Of a DNA stretch of 64,000 bases, positions 33,066 to 45,021 are shown in pieces. The first letter of the stretch is position 1. The number at the start of each line of letters is the position of its first letter. The position numbers and the translations under genes are program-made. The notes beneath the pieces were generated by a model. The model was not told where the DNA came from. It did not search any database and saw only the letters and a program-made list of their open reading frames with translations. Origin of the DNA: Falciphora oryzae (taxonomy: Eukaryota > Ascomycota > Sordariomycetes > Magnaporthales > Magnaporthaceae); assembly GCA_000733355.1 (NCBI GenBank), contig JNVV01000014.1, positions 652,064-716,063 of the forward strand, written 5' to 3'.

Positions 33066-35998
33066 TTAAGCCTCGAGGTACCGAATCCTAAAGGGCACCG
33101 TCTCGACAACGTCGTACTCGTTCGCCTTGGTCGCGTCGCCAAAGACGCGGAGCGAACGCACAACCATCTTGTACAGACCCGGCGCCGCGTACTCACCAGT
33201 GTTGAGGAGGCCGTCCCAGCTGATGAAAAAGCGGCCACGCGCCTGGTAGGTGAGCGGGAACGTCGACGGCTGGCCCACAGTCTCGACGCCCAGGTTCGTG
33301 GTGGCGTTAGCCGACGCGTTGCCGCCGCGCACGTCGATGGGCACCACGTCGGCGATCAGGCGCGGCGAGCCAAAGGCCAGGTTGATGGACAGTTGCGGCA
33401 GGTCGACGCGCGGCGCGTAGAGCGTGTTGTTGGACTGGCCGCGCGGCGGGAGGATAAAAGTCTTGTTGACGGCGACAGCCGGGGGGGCAGGCGCGCTGTC
33501 GTCGGTGGGGTCCGTGGCCGGGCGGAAGCTGGCCAGGTACGTGGTGGCCGGGTCCAGGGTGACGTGCGAGTGGATGCTGCCGTAAACGCCCATGTACGGG
33601 AGCGACAGAGCCGAGCCGTCGGAGCCGTTGACAGCAAGGTAGCCCGAGTAGACGGCCAGGCGCTTGGCGTCGATGCCTGCGGGCGGCGTGACCGTCACGT
33701 CGACGAGCTTGTGGCCGCCAGCGGGGATCGTGAAGCTGGCCTCGCTGAAGGCAATGCTGGCGTAGTTGGTCACAATCTCGTTGGGGAACGTGTCCGGGAA
33801 GAGGGTGGTGGAGTCGGCAAAAGTGTAGGCCGTGCCGGCGCCGCGGCTCGAAAGCGTGTACGTAATGGCGGAGCTGCCCGTGTTGCTGATGCTGAAGTTC
33901 TGCACCGGCTGGAAGTTGTCCGTGTCGTTGAAGGAGATGCTGCTGACGCTGAGGAGCGTGGTGGCGTAGGCCGCGTCGCTCGCCTGGATCAGGCCCGCGC
34001 CCTGCTGCGGAACGGGCGCAAGGTACGGCAAGGGGCCCTGCTTGTTGTTGAACATGCTTGGCTTGGCGGTCGAGGCGAGCAGGTTCTCGATGATCTTGGG
34101 GTCCTTGGTGCCGCGGACGTTCATGATGAGCGCGTAGACGGCCGCGATCAGCGGGGTGGCCATCGAAGTGCCCGAGAGCGACGCGTAGGCACCCTTGGCG
34201 AGCGGGTAGGTCGACAGGATGTCGCCTCCGGGCGCGGCGATCTGCGGCTTGACCTCAGCCTCGTAGGTGGGACCCCAGGTGGTGTACTCGCTGGGATAGC
34301 CGCCCGTCAGGTTGTTTGGCAGGACGACCAGGGACTTGGGGGCCGAGTTGGGGTCCTCCATGGCCACCGTGATCTTCTTGCCAGCCTTCAGCGCCGCAAC
34401 CCACGCGGCGCCCGTCGACGCATCGACACTAGCCGAGCCGAGAATGCCGGGGACGCTTTTGATGTCGATCACGGGGGAGCCGGAGGGGGCGTTGTTGTAA
34501 AAGATGATGTAGCGCCCGCCCTTGGCACGCACGTTGTTTGCTTTTTGGGTGAAGACGCAGGTGCCGCGACGCACCAGCACGATGAAGTTGCTCAGATCGG
34601 GCGTGTCGGCCGGGAGGGGACTGCAAGCGTTGGCAGCATCGGTCGTGTCGAAGCCGACGGACCACAGAGGGAGGGACACGTTGCCCCAGCCCGCGGGAGC
34701 GCCGGAGCCGAAGCCAAAGGGGGCATCAGCGCCGCCGTCGACGGTGTACTTGGCGTTGGTTAGGAGCGAGGGCGTGACGATGTTGTCGAAGGATGCGACA
34801 GCCGTGACACGCTTGCCGTCGGCAGCATTGCTGGCGTAGAACAGGCCAGTGGCGCCTTCGTTGCCGGCCGCGACGATGCAGGGCACGCCCAGCTCGACGA
34901 TCCTCGACACCACGACGGACCAAGCGTTCTCAGACCAGCCCGACGACCCACCAATCGAGGCCGTGATCAGGTCCGCTCCAGACTCGTAGGCCATGCTGTA
35001 GGCCTGGATCAAGACGTCTTCCTGGGCCGAGCCGTCACAGCCAAACACGCGGTACATGCCCAGCGTCACGTCCGTCGCGGCGCCGATGATGCCGAAGGGG
35101 TTGTTGGTCTGGGCCGCGATGATGCCAGCGACGTCTACAAGAGCAAAATACGGGTTAGCGTTGCATGAAACCATGACAGTAAGCTTGGCGAGGAGAGGCA
35201 TCACTGACGTGTTCCGTGGCCGCCGCAGTCCATGGGGTCGGCGTCAGGCACGGGGCGGTTCTTCCCATTGTACTTGTCGCCGACCAGATCGTGGCCGAAG
35301 GAGACCAGGCAGCCCGGTCCGAAGCAGCCACCTAGGGCCGGGTGCTTGTAGTCAACCTAGAACAAGGGAAACCTTTGGTTAGATCAAAGCTGATAAGTCA
35401 GGCGCGTCCAAGCAGCTACTCACACCGCTGTCGATGACGGCGACCTTGATGCCCTTGCCAGTGATGCCCTTGGCCCTGAGCCGGTTGACCTGCGTCATGA
35501 CGTGGGGCTCGAACGTGTCGTTGCCGGCAGCGCCCTGGCGGCGCATCAGCTCGCGCGACTGGGCGTCAGGCATGTTGCCGGCCCACTTGACCGTGTACTC
35601 GGGGATCTTGTACTGCCTGACGGGCCAGATGCGCTTGACCGCCGGCAGAGCGGCCACCTTCTCGGCCGTCTCCTCGACGTGGTCCTTGTCGTGGAAGGTG
35701 ATGGACGCGCCCTTGAAGAGCTTGGACCTGAGGTCCATCTTCACCTCGGCGTCGGGCGCAATCTTGTCCTTGAACGCACCAGGATCCTAGGGCGGCCACC
35801 GAGCCGTGCTGTCAGCATCGTGAGGGGTACAGTGGTGCCAGGAGGTGGCCGGGGACTCACATCGTGGCCGTCCTCGTACTCGACAATGTAGGCGCCGTGG
35901 ACGATCGGGGCGGGGGCAAGGCCCTCGGCGGGGTTGCTGGTCGTTTGCGCGGCGCAAGCAGCCGCAAAAAGCGACAGCACAACAGCTCCGCGAACCAT
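33066..35998 (-). CDS. Secreted subtilisin-like serine protease (S8, Vpr/C5a-peptidase type, with PA insert)
   Basis: Minus-strand exons 35998-35861, 35786-35424, 35356-35209 and 35134-33066 join in phase to 905 residues. Introns are 74, 67 and 74 nt. A signal peptide (MVRGAVVLSLFAAACAAQ) and an I9-like propeptide (AYIVEYEDGHD) start the protein. The triad is Asp165 in VIDSGVD, His214 in GHGTHVAG (rebuilt by splicing) and Ser540 in LSGTSMATP. A protease-associated insert (FIVLVRRGTCVFTQKANNVR) sits before the serine. About 300 residues of beta-sandwich (Fn3-like, LPYMGVYGS) follow. This is the layout of bacterial Vpr and fungal minor extracellular proteases acting on external protein. Several Asn-X-Ser/Thr sites fit secretion. 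No membrane anchor is seen. Confidence 0.93.
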
Positions 35999-38354
35999 GG
36001 TCGGTGCCTATATCAGCAACGCTGCCTGTCTTGGATGGGAGACCACAAGGCTTGGGGCGGTGGCAAGGCAACAAAGAGCCTCCGGGGAGAAGCGAGCGTA
36101 AGAGCTTGACAACCGTTGCTGTCGCTGCCGGACCGAGGAGCATCACACAAGGACTCGGAGGGCGACATGGTGGTATAAATACGCCGGCTGGGCGCGGGCA
36201 TGGCTCGACTCCTGGGGGCTGTTACTAGTAGCTGGGCCAAGCCTGGCATGAAGCATTTGCCTTACGCGGAGGAACATGGCGACAAGGGGGAATCGGGAAT
36301 ATCCACCTTCCATCTGGAGACTAGGCAAAAGTCTAAGACTCCTGAATTTAATGTCCCGGCGCGGCGGTATGGAGGGATGGGGAAGAGGAACAGCCGATTT
36401 ACCCACACGGGCGGGCAACTAGGTAGTCCAACGCGGAGACAGGCATCGATGCAAAGGGCCGAGGCTGCGGGCGCAGCTGTTGTGGCCGAGGAGCTGCGGG
36501 CCGGCCAGATTGGACGCAACTGGCCGTCGGTTCCCTGTGCAAGTCCCAGAAGACCATGGACGTTGCAACCGTGGGAATCGGTGACGGCGGTGTGGGATGG
36601 ATGCTACCATTGCAGTTGCTGGCGCGTCCGTTCTCGATTAAGCATGATTTGGCGGGGGTCTTGCCCCGAGGTGGTGGAGCGCTTGCTCGACGTCTGGCGG
36701 CTCCGTCTCCGTCTGTTCTCGCCAGCTGTGCTGATATCGATGTGGAAAAAGGGGTGATCTAGCAGGCGCCGACTTGGGTACCTGGTGTGCAAGGGAGTTC
36801 GAGGCAGAGGACCCCCCCTGTTTGGCTAGTTGGGTTGTGTCTAACACGAGCTGGCGCCAGGGGCCGCGTGCTGAGTCGGCCGATTCAACCGAACCCGTTG
36901 AGTCGCGCTTGTTGCAGTGGGGGAGACTATCCCTGGAGGGGACGGGCAATGCGGCGCTCAAGGTTGGGGGTGGGCTGCAGCATTATGGGACTGCATACGC
37001 GGGTAGTGGCACAGGCGAAATGAGCCGGAAGCAGGGCCGACGATAAGGAGACGGGGCGATGCGATTCGAGGCTGTCTGTGATGGGTGTTCAGAGGAGCAG
37101 ATGACCGGTCAGTTTAGATCTCGGAAGATAAGCCGGCAGAAAGCACGGGAGTCTACAGTAGACTAGGGTGGCACCTCCTGTCGACTGCCGCTGTCTAGCC
37201 CAAAAGACGTGACGACGGCATTAGGTGCTGGTGGGCTTCGGCAGTCGGGCTGCACCCCCACACACCCTGTGCCTTGGCTGGAGACGCCACAGAGGCTTCG
37301 CAGCTTGGCGGCCGCAGGGGCAAGCAGCCGGCAGGCAGGATCTCGAATGTCGTCGACGGACGGAAGGGGGCTGCCATCTCCGCGAATGAGAGTCATGTGC
37401 CTGGCGGAATAGAGTTTGAAACCCGCCCTCGCCGTAAAAAAGGAGGTCGCTTGACTGCGAAAGGGATCTGCATTGTCGACGTTGGGTCTCGGGAGATTGC
37501 GTCAACCGATTCAGCCGGAATGGACTCGCATTGGTGGCGGCCGTCGGCTCCTCGCATTTAGACTCCCAATGGACGAGGGAAGACCCAGGTTCGCATGAGG
37601 TTTGGGCGACAGGCGGCCGTCGAAATGGGATTGGCCGAGGGCAGTCGCGCCGTCGTGTCGGGCGATGTTGGTGTTGGAATTGAATTCGCATGGATCCAAT
37701 CTCCCTCCCTCACGGTGGCCAACGAGTGCCTGGGAGAGCTGCAGCCAATTAAAATTCACGGGCGGGTCCATCCATTATCGTTATCGCTATCGTTATCTCC
37801 TCAGCAGCCCCTTGAATTGACCACTCTGGCCACCACTCGGCTTCTGCTGGCTCTTGTCTGCGCAGTGACTGCTTCTTTCAATTCCACGCCGTCGACAGCC
37901 TGCACGCCTGCACCTCCCAGCTTCTGGCACCTTGCGCTCCGCCACGGGCGCCAGTGCTGGAGCGCAGCACGTGCTGTTGGCCATGCGCGCCTGGAAGCAG
38001 GCCATGAAGCTGGACACACCCATCATGGGATGCCCGCATGTAAACAGGTACACAACTCGCTGGCACATTTTTGTCGGTTCGCTTCTCTTTTCTTGCCGCC
38101 GCGTTTGCCCTGCGTGAAAGATTTCTCTCGTCGCAAAAACCCGGCTCTTGTACTCTTCTGGGGGCAGTGATTCTGACTTGCACTGCTGCTGTGTCACGGC
38201 CAGTAGCCACGACGATGCCACCACTCACATAATTGGCGTTGGCAGCTCGACGCTCGTGGACAGCCTCCGACTCCTGATGGGCGATCGTCACAAGCCCTTC
38301 CCCTCAGCACTCGGTGACCACTGCAAGGCGGCAAGCGACAATAGCATTCACTCT
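35999..38354. other. About 2.4 kb without a supportable gene
   Basis: The left end holds the subtilisin promoter. The rest has only short frames without recognisable domains. A CGTTAT/CGCTAT simple repeat lies near 37775-37795. Confidence 0.45.
36174..36181 (-). promoter_or_regulatory. TATA box of subtilisin gene
   Basis: The minus strand reads TATTTATA (plus strand TATAAATA) 176-183 bases upstream of the ATG at 35998. Sequence and spacing fit a core TATA element. Confidence 0.45.
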
Positions 38355-41300
38355 TCACTCTAGCACAACGTACTTCTCGACCGGCGCGGCTTCCATGAAA
38401 GCGGCAACGTGGATCCTCCCTACCGCAACCCTCTCGGCCACGTCTTCGAGCTCCCCCTCGTCTCCACCCTCTGATCCCTTCTTCTTCTTCTTCCTCCATT
38501 CTATCATCATCACATTAAACAGTCCCCACGGCGTGCTGGCATCGTACAACCGCGTGTCGAACTGCGCCACCTCGTCGTGATGCTCGTCGTCGCAGTCGCT
38601 CCCCCTTTTGGGTGCCCGCAAGCGGTGCACGCCGCCCAGCAACGACTCCATCGAGTACACGCTTCCAATGTCGCTCAGCGGCGTCGCGTGCAGAAGCTCC
38701 TGCCCAACCCGTGGGTCCGCCCGCGTGCTTGCGCGCGAGAGCACCACAAACTCCCGCCGCGAGCCCGTTGACGGTGTCCACGTCTTGTCCTGCGCCGCCG
38801 TCACTCCGGCGTAGATGTAGCCCGCCGCGAACCCGCGCTCGTTGAGGACACGCACAACGTGCACCGGCTGCTGCGGCTGCTTCCTGCCACCGTCACTATC
38901 ACTGGTCGCCTGCAATGGCGGCTGGACACGGACCTTGTTTTCCAGCGTGAAGTGCGCCACCAGCGTCCGGAAGTGCAGCCGGTTCGGGTGCTTGGGCAAG
39001 AAGAACTGGTGGATCCTCCCGCCGTCGCCCTCGGGCGCTGGATGCACCGGGTTCAACCACCTGCCGCCAGCGCGGCGCCCGTTGCAGTCCTGCATCTCGT
39101 CCTCGTTCTCCGTGTCGGTGTAAGTCCACCCGTCCTGCTCGTCCAGGCACCACCCTCCGTCGCACCCGTCCCGGACGTACCCGTGGTTCGGATTCGGCAG
39201 GCCGTTGAGACGCAGGTCAGGCCCTGTGAACCACGCGTCGTGCGCGTCCTCCACCACAGGCGCCATGTTGCGCCACAGCAGCGGCGAGCCCGCCTCCTCC
39301 GACATGGGCATTGTGCGCCCCTCGAGCCAGGGGTACGCTGCCTGCCCCGTCCAGCCCAGCCAGCTCCAGCTCGGGAAGATGGGCTCCCCTGACGTCGGGT
39401 CTAGACGCCGTAATGTGCTGCCTAGCGGGCACCACATCAACGCCGCGCTGAGCTCTGTCTCGGGCAAGCCGCCGGTAAAGGGGCCCCGGAAAGCCGGCTC
39501 TAGATGTCGCAGCAGACCCGTCACAGCACGCTCAGCGTCCCGGGCGTCGCTGAGGTCGCGCGACGTGTAGGTCGACACGATGCGCGCGTACACGTCCATG
39601 TTGCTCGGCCGCGAGTCGAGGGCAGGGTCGGCACCTAGGCTGCTCGCGAACATGATCTGGTCTAGCATGTGCACCGGCTGGTCCCCCGCAGGTCCCGCGC
39701 TGCTGTTGTCGTCACCACCCCCACCGCACGGAGGGCCGTTCTCGTCCTCGACGGTCTGTCCGTGCGGGCAGCACCAGGTCAGACACTCGTCCGTGACGAG
39801 CAGCCTCCTGGGCGACAGGACTTGTTCCTGCAGAGTCCAAGCGCGGGTGTCCCACTGGCTCTGGCCACGAACGGTGTTGCTGTCGGGTGTGTTGCCATCC
39901 TTCTCTTTCTCGTCCTCGTCCTTCTCATCCTTCCCTGCCGCTGATGACGCGGTCACCTTAGCATTGCGATGGTATGGGCTTGACATGACGCTCCCGATCA
40001 TATGCCTGCCCACCATCTCGACGACCTGCCGGGTGTGCTTCCGTGTTCCAGGCTCCACGCCAGGCAGGCCGTGCGTCGCATCGTCGCCGCAGCAGACGCA
40101 GATGGTGAGGGCGCTGTCGCGGAACACGCTGCCCATGCCCGAGATCTGCGCCTCGACGTCGGCCGGGTCATCGTGCAGGATGCAGAGCGCGTCGACCCAC
40201 AGGTGGCGCTCCCCGATCTCGCGCACCAGTTTGATGGCGTCCTGGATCGTCCGCGACACCGAGTCCCAGAAGTGCAGCAGGCCTTTGGGGTGCCGCAGCG
40301 CCCGCTCGCTCGCGGCCCCGAGCAGCAGCATCGAGCTCTGCGCCGCCGCCCCGCACACATAGCTGAGCGCCACGTAGCGGTCGTCGTCGTGCAGGTCGAC
40401 GAGGCACATCTTTTGCACGTCGATGACTCGCACGGGGCGCTGCTGGTCTCTCTTTCGCAGCGCAGACTCCATTCTGCTGCTGCTGCTGCACTTCTCGCAC
40501 GACCGAAGCCGGTCGCGCACCCAGTCAAGGTCCATCTCGCTCGGGCTCCTAAGCAACCGGCCGGAGCACCCGGTTGCGAGGGGAGGTTGCTGTTGGCCGT
40601 CCGTAGCGTCCTCCGCGCCTGTTCCGATGGGGCGGATGGCCATGCTGCGCCGCGGCCACGACCCTGCCCGGACGTCCTCGCTGGAGAAGAAGAACAGCTC
40701 CGGCGAGTTGCGCGGCGTGGGAAGTCGGGCAGGACACAGATAGTACGTCTCGTCCAGGAGCCCGACCAGGGTGCTCATCTGCTCAGCCGACCGCTCCTCG
40801 TCGCTCAGATCCGTGGGGATGTTGGAGCTGGCGTCGTGCGCGATGATGCGCGCCGCGAGCTGGCACAGGCGGCAGTTTGTGCGCATCATCAGATTGAGTA
40901 GCGTGCCCATGACGATGAAGTCGCGCGGCGGCGGGATGGCGTCGCTCTCGTCCTGCCGGAAGAGGGCGTCGATGTCGATGTGCTTGCAGTTGAGACACAG
41001 CGCCTGGAAGGGCATCTCGAGCGCCCCGCTCTCGTCCTCAGTGCTGGGCACGGGCTTCCTGATGTACCAGAACGGCACCGTGTGCCGCGACGCCGAGTCG
41101 AACCGCCGGTTGAGGTTGACCTCGCTGGGTATGGCCCGGATGCTCCGCCCGGACACGGAGCTGCTGGCCGTGTGCGAGGAGCCCGTGTGCCTGCTGCTGC
41201 TGCTGCTCCCCGTGGAGGATTCGGGTGTGTGGAGGCGGGTCCCGCTACCGGCGCGGCTGTGGTGCCTTGACGGCTTTGAGAAGGTGGACAAACTTGATAG

Positions 41301-42041
41301 AGTGCTGAAGCTGCCGAGGAAGGGGAGCACTGAGTTGTTAGGCTCAGGGGTAAGCATCGTGGGGCTCTCGCACAGCCCGTCGTCGTCCTTTTCGGTCACC
41401 GTCTCTCCTCCCGCGCTGTCCTTCCTCCCCCCTGCGGCCCTCGACGAAGAGATTGTCTGGCAGTCCTCTGGGATCGTCGCCTTGGACGTGAAGGACCACG
41501 GGTTGCGGAAGATGCTCCACGCGCCCGACCCGACCGGGCTCGTCTCGTCGATGATGGACTCGGCCCGCGACATGGCACCTGGCTGCGGGTCCTCCGCCTG
41601 TGCTGGCGACGCCGCCGCCTTCTCTTCTTCGTCCTCGACGGGGGCGGGGAGGCGGAATGGAGCAGTGGTCCCTCCGGTCCTGACCCGGATCATGGGCCGC
41701 GGCTGGAGAATGTTCTGCGACACCTTGGCCGCCAGGCCGACATGGTCGGCCGTCAGGGCTGACAGGTTGGGGCAGGTCTGTGCACGCGTGATGCCCGTCT
41801 TGATCTCGGGTTGCTGCTCTGGCATGGCGACCACAGACGTCTCGGTGACGCTCTTGTGTGCGATGGCCAGGAAGGCGGAGACGGCCAGCTGGTGCTGCGC
41901 CGTCAGCGCGGCGGCCGACAGGTCCGGGATCGGGGACTCGGCGAACTCGACCGTCCGCGAGCCCCTGCCGGACTTGCCAAAGGACAGCAGGTTGCGCAGC
42001 TTCTTGGTGGCGGGCGCCTTGGAGCTCCTCTGTGGAGGCAT
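38355..42041 (-). CDS. Large HET-domain protein (heterokaryon incompatibility type)
   Basis: One uninterrupted minus-strand frame from the ATG at 42041 (MPPQRSSKAPATKKLRNLLS) to TGA at 38355 encodes 1,228 residues. The frame is open to 42143 only via GTG, so the ATG is preferred. The first about 400 residues are basic, Ser-rich and probably disordered. Two Cys-x2-Cys pairs follow (LCLNCKHID, NCRLCQLA). The HET core spans about residues 538-780: RVIDVQKMCLVDL, YVALSYVCG (normally ending WG), LWVDALCILHDDPADVEAQI, FRDSALTICVC and WDTRAWTLQEQVLSPRRLL. HET domains trigger programmed cell death after non-self recognition in fungi. There is no NACHT, WD40 or ankyrin partner. The C-terminal about 450 residues resemble other stand-alone HET proteins. 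Whether it is a genuine incompatibility gene cannot be told here. Confidence 0.88.
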   Translation of the reverse strand: MPPQRSSKAPATKKLRNLLSFGKSGRGSRTVEFAESPIPDLSAAALTAQHQLAVSAFLAIAHKSVTETSVVAMPEQQPEIKTGITRAQTCPNLSALTADHVGLAAKVSQNILQPRPMIRVRTGGTTAPFRLPAPVEDEEEKAAASPAQAEDPQPGAMSRAESIIDETSPVGSGAWSIFRNPWSFTSKATIPEDCQTISSSRAAGGRKDSAGGETVTEKDDDGLCESPTMLTPEPNNSVLPFLGSFSTLSSLSTFSKPSRHHSRAGSGTRLHTPESSTGSSSSSRHTGSSHTASSSVSGRSIRAIPSEVNLNRRFDSASRHTVPFWYIRKPVPSTEDESGALEMPFQALCLNCKHIDIDALFRQDESDAIPPPRDFIVMGTLLNLMMRTNCRLCQLAARIIAHDASSNIPTDLSDEERSAEQMSTLVGLLDETYYLCPARLPTPRNSPELFFFSSEDVRAGSWPRRSMAIRPIGTGAEDATDGQQQPPLATGCSGRLLRSPSEMDLDWVRDRLRSCEKCSSSSRMESALRKRDQQRPVRVIDVQKMCLVDLHDDDRYVALSYVCGAAAQSSMLLLGAASERALRHPKGLLHFWDSVSRTIQDAIKLVREIGERHLWVDALCILHDDPADVEAQISGMGSVFRDSALTICVCCGDDATHGLPGVEPGTRKHTRQVVEMVGRHMIGSVMSSPYHRNAKVTASSAAGKDEKDEDEKEKDGNTPDSNTVRGQSQWDTRAWTLQEQVLSPRRLLVTDECLTWCCPHGQTVEDENGPPCGGGGDDNSSAGPAGDQPVHMLDQIMFASSLGADPALDSRPSNMDVYARIVSTYTSRDLSDARDAERAVTGLLRHLEPAFRGPFTGGLPETELSAALMWCPLGSTLRRLDPTSGEPIFPSWSWLGWTGQAAYPWLEGRTMPMSEEAGSPLLWRNMAPVVEDAHDAWFTGPDLRLNGLPNPNHGYVRDGCDGGWCLDEQDGWTYTDTENEDEMQDCNGRRAGGRWLNPVHPAPEGDGGRIHQFFLPKHPNRLHFRTLVAHFTLENKVRVQPPLQATSDSDGGRKQPQQPVHVVRVLNERGFAAGYIYAGVTAAQDKTWTPSTGSRREFVVLSRASTRADPRVGQELLHATPLSDIGSVYSMESLLGGVHRLRAPKRGSDCDDEHHDEVAQFDTRLYDASTPWGLFNVMMIEWRKKKKKGSEGGDEGELEDVAERVAVGRIHVAAFMEAAPVEKYVVLE

Positions 42042-43963
42042 TCTTGGTGAGAGATGGGATCGAAGTGGGGCAAGAAGATGGCGAGAACCGCTTTGATGGG
42101 AACGTCGGGACGATAGTGAGGAGAATGTGACGAGATGCACCACGCAAACAAACGCTCAACCCAGCAACCCAACTTTTTAGGCACGGCACGACGAGATGGA
42201 CAGGGCGACGGGTCCTGGGGTCCGAGAAGAATGTGCGTTTGGAAAGATATTAGCATTAAATTACATCATGGGCTTGGCCGGTGGATGGACACTCTCCAAG
42301 AAGAGGAAGGGAGAGACGAATGGGTTCTTGAAAATCCGGGGAAGCCATGGGTTTTCAACACGAATCCGGTCTGGTTTCTGGGCTGCTTGGGCCGGCTCGA
42401 GCAGACGCACACCCAACACACAGACGCCTGCCAGACCGCCTCGCCGGGGGAGCGAAGAGAGAGCAGCGGCGCTGTACGAGATGGACGCATCCATGTTTTG
42501 CGTCATGCCACACACACACACACACTCCCACTGCCGGCAGAGGGGCGGGAGGAGACGAAAAAGTATCGGCGTGCCCCCAGTTTTGCCAAGAAACCGCAAG
42601 CGCAACGACAGCCATTTTCCTCACCATGGCGCCGTCTTAGCGGCAGAGCCGGTCGGCGCTTGGTGCATGTTCGGATTGCGAGCTAGCAGGGTCCCTCAAA
42701 CGGTCTTCCTATTGGGCCCGGGTCCCTGCTCGTCGCCATTTTGGGTCTGGGAGGGGAAAAAAAAGCCTAAACGTTGGCTAGCTTCAGCGCCCCCTCCCCT
42801 CTTTTTCATGCAGGTCAACGGAGGCGTGAGATCGATGCACGCTACGTGGGCTAGCAGGGAAGGCGAGGAAGGTGTGGCGTCTTCCATATGGCTTGCTGCT
42901 GTTGGTTTTGCTGTAAAATATCTATCATCACGTCCCAAGAAAACGTGAGCAGGATCGCGTGGTGATCCGAACGACGCCAGCCAGCCCCAAGGTCAGCCTA
43001 GGATTTCCCGAGTTCCTGGGAGCCCCCTGCCCTGACCTTGCTCCTCGCATTCCGTCAAACCTCACCGACGCTGCCCGCCCCCGATCGATCGCTTCTTTTT
43101 TTTTCTTTTTTTTTTCTTTCTTTCGTCTGATGTCACGATGGCGTTCGGCGTGAAGCTTGACCTGGGTGCACAGCCCTTCCCCCAAAACACCGCCCGGCCT
43201 TTCAAGCCATGTTTTTTTTTCTTCTACCGCGCAACGCAATTTCGGCAGTGTGTGTGTGCCTTGTCGCTGGGGCCGACGCTCGACTTAGCGTTGGTTGGAG
43301 GCATGGAGCCCCCGGTGCTGGCGCTGGACTTGCATTGTCGATGATATCAACAGGTTTCTCCGTCGGGGCTGGGGACTTCTTCGTTGACCACGAAAAAATG
43401 GCACCCATTTGTATTGTTCCCTGTGTTTTTCGTCTCCTTTCCTGTTTCCTTTTCCCAATTTGCTTTCCCCTTCCTGTCTCCTCTTCTACTTTTTTTCTTC
43501 TTGTCCAATTCCTCCCGCGGGAATGGGGTGGCCATTTAGCAAATTGCTAGGAGCCCCCGAGCACCGTTTTGGTGAGGGGATACGGGGGTGTGCCAGCTTC
43601 CCCGACGCGGACGAGCTCCCTTCCCCTCTCCATTCACCTCCTCACCGGACTAGCTGGCAATCTCTTCTCCGGCGCAGGGATCGGACGGTGGAAGGATTTG
43701 ATAAGCATCCATGACAACCCGAAAGCCTGGGAGCCAGGAGGATCCGCTTGCAGGGTTGGACCTGGGAGGTTCTCGCGCTATTGGTAATATCAGGTGACCA
43801 ACCCCGGCAGCTGTCTGGGGATCTGCCACGACGAAGGGTACACATGGGCCTCGAAGGGAGGAAGGCATGTCCTGGCGGTCAGGTGTAATGCCCAAATCGA
43901 GAAAAGTGATGATAGTCTTCAGCTAGTTCCATGCAAGACTACTGTCAGTCGTCCCCAAACACC
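42042..43963. other. About 1.9 kb without a supportable gene
   Basis: This stretch contains the HET gene promoter, a short CA microsatellite near 42512-42525 and polypyrimidine tracts at 43090-43130 and 43410-43505. Frames are short and unlike any known protein. Confidence 0.45.
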
Positions 43964-45021
43964 TCAAATCTTGTCCAAAGCCTTCTCCGTCCACTCCCAC
44001 AACCTTTTTGCCTGTTCTGGATCACTCGCAACTTTGTCCTTGACCACCATATCATTGGCGAGCTGCCCAACCGGCATGTAAAACGCGCCGCTGGTCATCT
44101 CCGCCCTCTTGCCCGCGGCCGCGGCCCAGAGTGAGTTGTGGCAGCCTTCTTCCGGCGTCAGGGTCGGGACGCGCAGCAGCGCAGTGCTCGTGGCTATAAA
44201 TGCCCGGTCCCAGAACCCCAGGCTGCTGATGAGCCCCGTCGAGACGACGCCGGGCTGCAGGACGACGGTGAGGATGGACGGGTGTCGGCGCGCTAGCTCA
44301 GCGGCGTAGATGAGGTTCGCGAACTTGCTTTGACTGTGAAGGGGGCTCTTGTCAGGATTTCCTGGTGACGCTAGTATGGTGTTATCCCCGGGCAAACTCA
44401 CGAATAAGCTAGCCAGCGCCCCACAAAGCCACCATACCCCTTGTCAAGCCGCGAGTACGTGATGCCGTCGCTGGGATGGCCCCTCCATGCCGTCGAGGTG
44501 AGCACGACGATACGCACATCAGACCCTGGCAGCCTGGCCGTGGCCTCGAGCACGGGCATCAGGTGGCGGACCAGCATGGCGTGGCCCAGGTGGTTGGTGG
44601 CCATGTGGATCTCGTAGCCGTCGGGGCTGATGGCGGGGGGCACGGCCATGATGCCAGCGTTGCAGACGACGACGTCCAGCCTGGGGAGGGAGCCGGCGAG
44701 CGCGGACGCGGCCTGCTTGGCGGCGGCCAGCGAGGCCAGGTCCATCTGCACAAACGTGATTTGCACCGAGGGGTCGAGCTCGCGGACTTCGGCAACGAGG
44801 GAGCTGGCGGACTGGGCGCTGCGGCCGGTGAAGTAGATGTGCTCCGGCCTGTGCTTGGCTAGGTTCAAGATGGTGATGCGCCCGATGCCAGCGGTTCCTG
44901 GTGGTTGGTTTTAGCATGTGGAGGGTGGCGACGAGGGCAGGGAAGGGCGCAGACCTCCGGTAACTAGGACGACTTTCCCTTGAAGAGAGGGGATCTCCGT
45001 GTCTGGATTGAAGCCTGTCAT
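43964..45021 (-). CDS. Short-chain dehydrogenase/reductase
   Basis: Minus-strand exons 45021-44955, 44897-44402 and 44333-43964 join in phase to 310 residues. Introns are 57 and 68 nt. The Rossmann nucleotide site, rebuilt over intron 1, reads KVVLVTGGTAGIGR. NAGIM, the Ser of VLTSTAW and the catalytic YSQSK (Tyr-x3-Lys, rebuilt over intron 2) complete the SDR active site. The C-terminal part (LQPGVVSTGL) resembles retinol-dehydrogenase and WW-oxidoreductase-like fungal SDRs, which usually prefer NADP(H). GRS after the second strand fits NADPH binding. The substrate is unknown. No neighbouring biosynthetic gene suggests a pathway. Confidence 0.92.

Noticed and set aside
32982..34763. Plus-strand 593-codon open frame
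   Set aside because: Antisense shadow of the subtilisin exon 35134-33066. Its composition is biased and it has no domain.
40771..42096. Plus-strand 441-codon open frame
   Set aside because: Antisense to the HET gene, Ser/Leu-rich with no recognisable family.
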